Of a stretch of 39,499 bases of DNA, positions 32,180 to 39,499 are shown piece after piece. Position numbers and translations under genes: made by a program. Under the pieces are notes generated by a model that did no database searches, had not been told where the DNA came from, and worked only from the letters and a program-made list of their open reading frames with translations. Origin of the DNA: Ectocarpus siliculosus (taxonomy: Eukaryota; Sar; Phaeophyceae; Ectocarpales; Ectocarpaceae); NCBI GenBank assembly GCA_000310025.1, contig FN649741.1, forward strand, positions 2,593,047 to 2,632,545, written 5' to 3'. Position 1 is the first letter of the stretch; every line of letters starts with the position of its first letter.

Positions 32180-35100
32180 TTGCAGCTTCGCCTCGCTCGT
32201 GGCAAGCGGTGGGGGGTGCAGATGGTATCGGACGACGAGAAGTCCGTGCGAGCGACGAGAGCTTCGACCGACAACAATCTGCTTCGCCCGACAAACCGCC
32301 AGCAGCAACCGCAGCAGGATGGCAACAATAATACATCCTCCTCGCCTTTCGCGGGTGGCGACTTTGCCGACGACACCGGGGGCCGCAGGGGCAGGCGGAA
32401 CATAAGCGACGCAACTGGGGGATTGCTACCGCCGTCGAGCGCATCCTCGGGAGGAGGAGGAGGAGAGGCGGAAGGGAAGGGTTCCAAGCAGCAGCAGCAG
32501 CAGCAGCCTGGCTGGGGAAAGAAGGGCAAGTCCGCAAGAGGTCTCTTCTTTCGGTCGACTGCTGCTGCCGCTCCGAAATCGCAGCAGCACGAAGGGGACA
32601 GCCTTCCCGTCCCAGCGCTTGCGGACGGCAGCAGCAGGAAGCCTCCCAAGTCAGAAAGAACGTGAGTGAGATGCGCAATCTAGGTTTGAAACGTGCGCCG
32701 GAGTAGGCCGCTGCAGGGCGTGTGCGTGCGTTTGGTGCGCCTGCGGCAGGCCAAAGAAAAAATACTGTCGTCGCTGCTGGACACCTACTTTTGCTCTCCT
32801 CTCAGCTGTGCTGTGTGTTGCACATCAAAACTATGGTATTTATTTGGGGTGGTGCAGTCGCTATTGGTTTTCAACGATCCATTTATTTGATCAGCGCCAA
32901 TGCGCGTTTGTTGCATGCATGCGGGGCCCGCTGGCCGCTGCTGGCACACAGCAACGACGACGCGTTAGCCCGGCAGAACGAGTGCACACGGGGACCGCTG
33001 CTGTTGCCCACCTCTGCAGGCTGTTGGCGACCTGCCGTGCCTCATATTTTTCGACGGCCCCACAAATATTCGGCAGATACTGCTGTATTGAGAGAGAAAA
33101 AAGAGCGAAGACAAACCGCTGCCAGAGAACGATTAACAAACCAACCAGCACAGGGTGCCGTGATGATACACCCATGTTTTTCCTTCTGCAGACCACGACG
33201 ACGACACATGGGTCTCACACGGGGACACATGATTTATTCGTTGCATTCGAAAAATATCAAGTCTATTGTACTGCTGCTTCCCCCTCGGTCGCTCGTTTTG
33301 TTGCGCGCTCAACAAAGCAGAATTCGGGTACTGCAGCAGGCAGACTAATACAACGAAATTTTCCGCCGTTTTGCCAAATTTGGTTGTTGTGCGGCTAGCT
33401 AATTATGGAGCGGAGCGGGAACAGAGGTTTGAGTTTTTTTCAGTATGAAACACACCAATGTGAAGACAACAACAACAACAACAACAACAACACCGCCGGT
33501 GATAAATAGGCGACTTTAATTGGATTCGCCTATTTATCACCGGCGGTATGTTTCATACTGAAAAAAACTCAAACCTCTGTTCCCGCTCCGCTCCATAATT
33601 AGTTAGTAGCCGCACAACAACCAAATTTGGCACAACGGCGGAAAATTTCGTTGTATTAGTCTGCCTGCTGCAGTACCCGAATTCTGCTTTGTTGAGCGCG
33701 CAACAAAACGAGCGACCGAGGGGGAAGCAGCAGTACAATAGACTTGATATTTTTCGTAGTACCCGCAGTGATCTGCTTCGTGCTTGCGTGCGCGTTGACT
33801 TTGGCGGGACCCAGACCCACAGGGGAAAGCTCACCGACGTGGTGATCGGGAACACAACCAGACGCGCGTGAATAGTCTAGCACCAGCACGGCAGGAGTGG
33901 GGCGTACGCACGCGTGTCTCATGGTTGACAGCAGGATATGGCTGTCTGGTCGCTAGCTGCTAGCCCGTTCGTTCAATCTTTATCTTTCTCCTATACTGAC
34001 AACTGACAGAATGTATTTGAAGAAACAGATTTGTAAACTTCCTCTGCTGTGCACTACTGCTGCTGTGCACCCTCGTTTGTTCGCCCGTTGTGTGTGTATC
34101 AAACACGAGAATATTACCTCATTTGGTCTGTGACCTGTGAAAGAAGAAGTCGCCGGGGACACCCAGGTTTTATCTTCTTTTTTTCTTTTTTTTGTTGCGT
34201 GTGTGGAGTGTGGAGGTGTGTGTGTGTGCCGGCCGGCGCGCTTTCATCAGCGGCTGGGGACCAAATACAACAACCCTACCCCGATCCCTTTTTTCCTGTC
34301 ATCGCGAACACACATCATGCAACGAACGGCGCGCGCCGTGCAGCACTTTTTGTTCGGTGGGATACCTGCGGCCCCTCTGATTTTTTGTGTATTACTGCTG
34401 TAGATTCGTTCATTATCCGCTACGAAGTTCCTACTGCTGTGCGGTCGGGCAACAATTCTTTTCTTGAATTGTGTAAGAACACCCCTCTCGGTGTGGTGTG
34501 TGCCCTTCAGCGGGGGTGTTGGAGACAAACGTCGGTCTCTCGGCCCAAGTATTCTATGCATACGTGATGGTGGAAATTCCCGGCCTGTTCCCATTCACGG
34601 TCGTTCTGGGTCCCGATGTGCCTCTTGCTTGTTGTTTTAACATTAAACCGTTCCGATCTGCTCTGTGGTTTAGCATATCTCTTTAAGAGCCGCAATCCTG
34701 GCGCGGACGCCCTTGGTCGCAGGCCTGCCTATGGATATGTTGTACGACAGATGGTGCGTGAAAGAGGTTGCTGCGATGGCGTACATTGAAATGTTGTTGC
34801 TGTTGTTGTTGTTTTTGTCTTGACATTAAACTCGTGTCAGTTGCTAATCCCAAAATCTAGCAAAGACGCGGTCCGTGGTCACAAAAATGCTAGAGCCATT
34901 CAGAAGATCCAAAGAATACGCAAACTAGCAAGAAAAGGTACACAAGCCCGAAGAGGTGTATATGTACCTACATCCCTGCAGCACGTTTCCGTGCCCAAAA
35001 ACTGAATACCAGACCATGAATACGGCTCCCATTTTTTTTTTTCATCAGAAAGTCTTTCCGGGCTCTTTCAAGGGACAAGTGCTTAATCGCCGGGTTTACC

Positions 35101-38100
35101 TCGAACCTGTGGTGCATCAGCAGCAGTGACGATTCTCGAGGTAGACTGTTTAGGACGGAGCACTCTCGCAAGAAGGTGTTGCTAATGCTGCTGAAGCGTG
35201 GGGTTGTGTACGTGTTGCCTCTTTGCCTGGACCGCATGCCGCCGCCACTATTTAGGCGGCGGGGCGCAAATAACAGCAGCAGCGGGCAGTATTTTCTTCA
35301 ACAACACTATTTATTTTTCCAGCCGTGACGTCCAACGGTCAACGGTTGCGGCTCCTCAGCGACCTGCCACGGATTGCGAAGTTCAATGCACAGCAGTAGT
35401 GCACGCGCACCCTGCTCGCTGTTTGTTGGTAGTCACTCCTCTGATCTAACTCTTCGCTGTCATGTGGGCCGACTACCTTTGTATAATGGTCTAATTGTAC
35501 CGCACCGCCGTGTGTAACAGACTATAATATTAAAATAACTCGGTTGAACAATACCAGAGAGGCATACAGCAGTATTGTTGTACTTGTACATGAGTCTTGA
35601 GTTGTTGCCATTAAAAAAAAAAAAACTGCTCCCAGGACTCTCTAACGTACGCACCCGTCGAACTGACGCTGATGCCTTTCGTGGTTATAATACTCAGAGC
35701 AATATGCTTCGGTGGTTTTTTGCACATGTGTTGCTAAAAGGATTACCTGGTGGTGTGTAAGATAGCTCTGTTGCGGATACAGTAGCGAGCGGGGCGCGAG
35801 TAAATAAACCGGAAAATGAGACCACAGGAAAGATGGAGCTCTGAACGGGAGAAAGGGGTTGGTGTGCACATCTCCACAAGAGATGCGCGCCCTCCCCCCC
35901 CCCCCTCTCTCTCACCCAATGTTGTGTGAGGTGTTCACCAACAGCTGGCATAGAAAGCAAAGACGACGGCAAGTCGCACCCCACACCTAGCCGCGGGTAT
36001 ATTGTACATGAAGAGGGGAATCCCGGCGCCCCACAGCAGTGGTAGAAACAACAAGGTGTGTGGGTGTATCAAACCCTCTTGGCGCAATCCAGTCCGCCTG
36101 TTCCTTTTGACGAGAGAATCAGTCGACACCTGCCACAGCCCATTTTCTCTCGCACCCTACAATGTACACTGTACATATTCACGCACTCGCACACATTTTT
36201 TTTTTTTTTTCGCACACCGCACACATTGTGGTCCAACGATCTATCCCTTCTCGCCCACGGAGATACACATGCTAGGGCTCTTTCAGCAGCTGGGTAGCGA
36301 CCGTAGTCGAAGGGTACATAGGTGGATGAGACTTTGGAGCGGTGGCACCGCGGCAGCAGCCATTTACGCGGGGTTGTGTCGTTGCCAACATCCCTTCTAC
36401 ACGCCAACCGGGGCACTCCACGCCCACACGATAGCAAGTCCGAAGGTCCATTGGCGCTTGCATCATCAGTGTACGCTCAACTTTTTCTTTTGATCCGCAG
36501 CGTTTTTTTGCAGGAACTTGCTTGCATTCTTTTGCTTTTGTGAGGGCACGCGCCTACGCATCCGACAATTTGCTTTTGAGGCGGTATCTAAACAACAGCT
36601 TCTTGTACTTACGCCAACACAACTACATGTCTCGAGCGGCTGCCCATGCCTTCCTTATTCGAAGCAAGAAAATCACGCGTAGTTGTAGTGAGGGCGCGGC
36701 CGCACCCCTCGGCCCTGTCTCTCCTCCCTAGACAAATGCCGTCGTGCCCACGCCGGTGCTTCGTCCTAAGCATACCTTAGACCCTCTAGTGACTTTTTTC
36801 CTTCTCTGTCTGGCCTAGGCTTTTCTCCGTAGGCGATTGCCTCGTATTTTTGTGGTCGATTTTGGTTATTATACTGAACATAGAGTGGAAGAAAGTTAGT
36901 GTATCTAAATCGCGAATCGCCTACGGAGCAAAATCTTAGTCTTGCCGCTGGAACTTGGTCGTATGCATACCTTTCGTCCTCTTTTGTAACGATCCTGCCT
37001 TTCTCCTTGCTTACGTCTGTACGTTCCTGCTTGTCTTGCCGCTTGTTTCGCCTCGCCCAAAACAAAACCCACACACCTAAAAAGGGCGAGCGGATCGTCC
37101 CTCTCCATGGCCAGCACGAGACGGGCGAGAGGGGGGGTGGGGGAGGGGGCGGCGGCGGACGTGGAAGATGTGTTTGCCACGAACGGGAGCAGCAGCAGCA
37201 GCGGCAGCGGCCGGCAGACGAACCTCCTGCCGAGCAAGTCTTGGGCGGGGAACTTCATCCGTAGCAACAGCTTCATGCGGAGCAACAGCCTCCCGATGTC
37301 TTCGGGGACGGACGGTCGTCCGTGGTGGGAGAATGTGAGTGAACTCCATTGACAAGAGAGGGAAAAGTTCACAAGGATGTGGAGATCACTTTTTGAAGCG
37401 GTCACATCTTCCCTGACATGGCGAAAAACGAGGGCTTGACGCGATAAAAGTTCATGGTGCGGACATCTGGAGATGGCCTTTAGAAGGGATCACATCTCCC
37501 CTCCAATGCCTAAAACGAGAACGTGACGCTATTCAATCTATGGTGTGGATATGTGGGGATAGACGTTTGGAAGGGATCCTGTCTGCCCTAACATTGCGAG
37601 AGACGAGAGCGTGATGCGATAAGATTCGCAGTACGGACATGCAGATGGGCCTTTTGAAGAGATCACATGTCTCCTGACAGGGCGAGAAACGAGAGCGAAA
37701 TGCGATGCAATCCGTAGTACGGTCATGTGGAGATGACCTTTAGAAGGGATAATCTCTCCCCCAATACCTGTTGAGGATGATTTTCTGTTGTAAGTCGTAT
37801 GACATCTCACCAATGTGATGCCAATGGAAACAGAGTGACTGACGCTAGGGAGATGTTGCCCTTTTTTACACTGGTACATATCTCTACACAGAAAGACGTT
37901 CAAGTTTTTGTTCACGCGAAGAGTTGCGAGGGAGACGAGATAGAGATATCGGAGAGTAACACGAGCAATAGTAGACTTAGACCTTGCTTTTCGTACAGGC
38001 AGCCGACCCAAAGGAAAAACGCACACACACCACCAGAGGTCTTTGAGAGACAGAAAACAAGCTTGACCGCGATGCCATACATGTCATACTTGTATGAACA

Positions 38101-39253
38101 CGAAAACAGAGCACCGGAATGCAGTAGTAGGTTTCGCATGGCCTGTTTTTCCGGAACGAGGTCTGAGAGGAAAGAGAGAGTGTGTGTGTATTTGTGTGGA
38201 AAGGCGAAGTTGGTTTCCCACGTAGAATACCGCGTGCGACCCTCATCATTACATAGTACAAGAAGCCACCGCGCCTAACAGCAGATGACAGTTTTTTTGG
38301 CACGGTGGTGTAGAGAGAAAGCATGGGGGGCGGTAGTGTAGTCGCGCGAGGAAAAACGGGGTGGGGGTCGGGCGAAAGATGTTTATTCCGACCTCTTGAA
38401 AGAAGACACACGCAGGTGCAGTTAGAGAGAGAGTGGGATTCGAGGGCGGGGGCGGGGAAGTCCCGTCGCTGGCGGCCTGTTTCTCGTGCGGTTCGTTGCC
38501 TCTCGCCTTTCCTCGTTAGGCGTATGCATGTAGAGCCTTTCTTCGGCCCCTCGTCTGAAAGATCGCAGTCGGTTCTGTTCCAAGTCACCGCTGTAGTTTT
38601 ATTCTTTTCACTCCCACTGATTTCCTCGTTTCTTTCCTGCTCACCACGCACGCGTGCCCCTACCAGAGCTCTTCGGGCTCCGGCGTGGTCGAAGAGGAGA
38701 TGGAGCCGGAGCCATATCCGCCGAACCTGGAGAGAGGGGTGAGAAAGAGGGGCGCAGCCAGAGAAAGAGAGAGGAACAGGCGGGGGGGGGGGGCGCCCGC
38801 CCCCCTTGGAATACGTTTCGGGCCTGTTTTTTCCCGTTTATTTGTCGACAAAGGTCGTCGTAGTGCGATCGCTAATTGTGGCTATAATAGCATTCAAATG
38901 GGATTTCAAAAGTTTACGACACAGAGGCCCTGATATGACCCGGAATCGTGGCTTGTTGGGTTCATCGCTGTGCCTGTCCCCTATCGGCATCGTTCGTTGA
39001 ACCGCTACTGCGCGAGTGCCTCTGTGTATTGGTCCTCCCCCCAAACCATTTTGTCTGAAATCCGGCCACGCGAATTCCATGATGTCACCCGCGCGCGGGC
39101 ACCACGCAGGTCAAGGTCCGCAAGCGCAGCATGGCCGGAAAGAGCGAGATCCGGAGGCTTTACGTTCGAGGGGACACGATCGAGCTGGTCAATCCGGAGA
39201 AGCGAATGTTCCGCTCGCAGTCCAAGGTGTTCCCTCTCAGCGAGCTCACAGCG
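32180..39253 (+). CDS. Unrecognised multi-exon gene, 3' end beyond window
   Basis: Four plus-strand exons fit splice signals and phase: about 32180 (or M at 32222)-32661, donor GTGAGTGAG, phase 2; 37115-37334, acceptor CCATGGCCAG, phase 2 to 0; 38667-38738, phase 0; 39110-39253, phase 0, donor GTGAGC. Exon 1 encodes a Gln/Ser/Gly-rich disordered stretch (QQQQQQ, GGGGG). Exon 2 is Ser/Asn/Arg-rich with RSNSFMRSNSLPMSSG, which looks phosphorylatable. Exon 3 is acidic (VVEEEMEPEPYPPN). Exon 4 is more ordered and basic (KVRKRSMAGKSEIRRLYVRG, DTIELVNPEKRMF). I do not recognise the family. The 4.45-kb first intron may hide further exons, and joining exon 1 to exon 2 rests on phase alone. It could instead be two genes. 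Confidence 0.5.
33248..33756. mobile_element. 509-bp foldback element (long inverted repeat)
   Basis: Left arm 33248-33452 and right arm 33549-33756 are near-perfect reverse complements (one 3-bp indel near the GCTAGCTAATTATGG / CTACTAACTAATTATGG segment). Between them is an inner 21-bp perfect palindrome pair (33493-33513 and 33526-33546, starting CCGCCGGTGATAAATAGGCG), plus an (AAC)n microsatellite on the left side only. There is no coding capacity and no evident target-site duplication. It lies in intron 1 of the unknown plus-strand gene. Confidence 0.9.
33757..36824. other. Intronic/intergenic stretch without supported genes
   Basis: About 3 kb with only short ORFs and no recognised domains. 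It holds TACAGCAGTA copies at 34393-34402 (reverse complement) and 35565-35574, and poly-A/T runs at 35030-35041, 35613-35624 and 36196-36210. Confidence 0.45.
36825..36928. repeat. Short inverted repeat (MITE-like hairpin)
   Basis: CTCCGTAGGCGATT at 36825-36838 is the exact reverse complement of 36915-36928. The match extends imperfectly outward (TAGGCTTTT versus AAAATCTTA). The spacer is 76 bp and AT-rich. Confidence 0.75.
37376..37770. repeat. 86-bp degenerate tandem repeat, about 4.6 copies
   Basis: Units start at 37376, 37462, 37548, 37636 and 37722 (periods 86, 86, 88, 86). Each starts like GACATGTGGAGATGRCCTTT, then GAAGGGATCACATCTCCC and CGAGAACGAGAGCGTGA-like segments. Divergence between units is considerable. 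It lies in intron 2 of the unknown gene, starting 41 bp after the exon 2 donor. Confidence 0.85.
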
Positions 39254-39473
39254 GTGAGCGAATTCGCTGTTCTGCGCTGAGAAGCGGCAGGACGACAAGA
39301 AGCCCCCGCGTTCTGAGTTAGGCTGGCTTGTATATTCTTTTTTTTTTCTGTCCTTCAGTGTATGTATGAGTGCGCTTGGACAGTGCTGCGACAGTCATCG
39401 ACACAGTTGTATGCGAACCCTCTGTGAAGCAAGCAGGCAGGCTGCTCCCGTGTCAAGCAACCGGAGGTTGCAA

Positions 39474-39499
39474 CCCCCCCCCCCCCCCCCCCCCCCCCC
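39474..39499 (+). other. Terminal poly-C run
   Basis: 26 C residues end the window, mirroring the poly-C at its start. This is probably a contig-edge sequencing artefact. Confidence 0.6.

Noticed and set aside
32693-32890. Possible next exon of the unknown gene (LVRLRQAKEKILSSLLDTYF)
   Set aside because: Joining it would need an intron of about 46 bp, and no good donor follows. The exon at 37115 fits in phase with better splice sites, though the option is not fully excluded.
1-39499. CRISPR arrays, operons, bacterial ribosome binding sites, rRNA or tRNA genes
   Set aside because: None seen. The tandem repeats lack spacer structure, and gene structure is eukaryotic and spliced.

Overview
This is eukaryotic nuclear DNA, most probably from a brown alga close to Ectocarpus. 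The genes are split into many short exons with GT..AG introns. One protein starts with a heterokont-type bipartite plastid leader. Non-coding DNA is rich in CAG/CTG and homopolymer tracts, and neighbouring genes alternate strands, which I recall as a reported trait of the Ectocarpus genome. The genus is an inference; a stramenopile alga is better supported. Exons were read by hand from homology, splice signals and reading phase. Five gene models join in phase throughout; the sixth, at the right edge, is weaker.

Layout: (1) about 1-405 is homopolymer-rich, suspect sequence. (2) 1055-3575, minus: N-terminal part of a GBF1/GNOM-type Arf-GEF running off the left edge. (3) 3772-8419, plus: a complete 8-exon TatD-family metal-dependent hydrolase of 476 residues. 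(4) 8420-12920: intergenic, with diverged tandem repeats and no gene I can support. (5) 12921-19291, minus: a 5-exon, 259-residue protein with two DUF2061 domains and a plastid leader. Its introns hold a 100-N gap, a 618-bp tandem duplication and a 1.6-kb inverted-repeat element. (6) 20244-23274, plus: PUS10 tRNA pseudouridine synthase in two exons. (7) 24444-about 31590, minus: an 11-exon ZCCHC17/pNO40-like RNA-binding protein (S1 domain, CCHC knuckle, basic/SR tail) extended by RS and RGRG-PAWM modules. (8) about 32180-39253 and beyond, plus: an unrecognised gene with four phase-compatible exons, a foldback element and 86-bp tandem repeats in its introns.

The genes share no evident pathway beyond RNA metabolism (PUS10, pNO40-like). 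The order is -,+,-,+,-,+, giving divergent pairs (Arf-GEF/TatD start codons only 196 bp apart; DUF2061/PUS10; pNO40-like/unknown) and convergent pairs (TatD/DUF2061; PUS10/pNO40-like). The most unusual signals are a dispersed 10-mer (TACAGCAGTA, ten exact copies), two large intronic inverted repeats that would fold into long hairpins in pre-mRNA, and the three-fold PAWM module in the pNO40-like protein.
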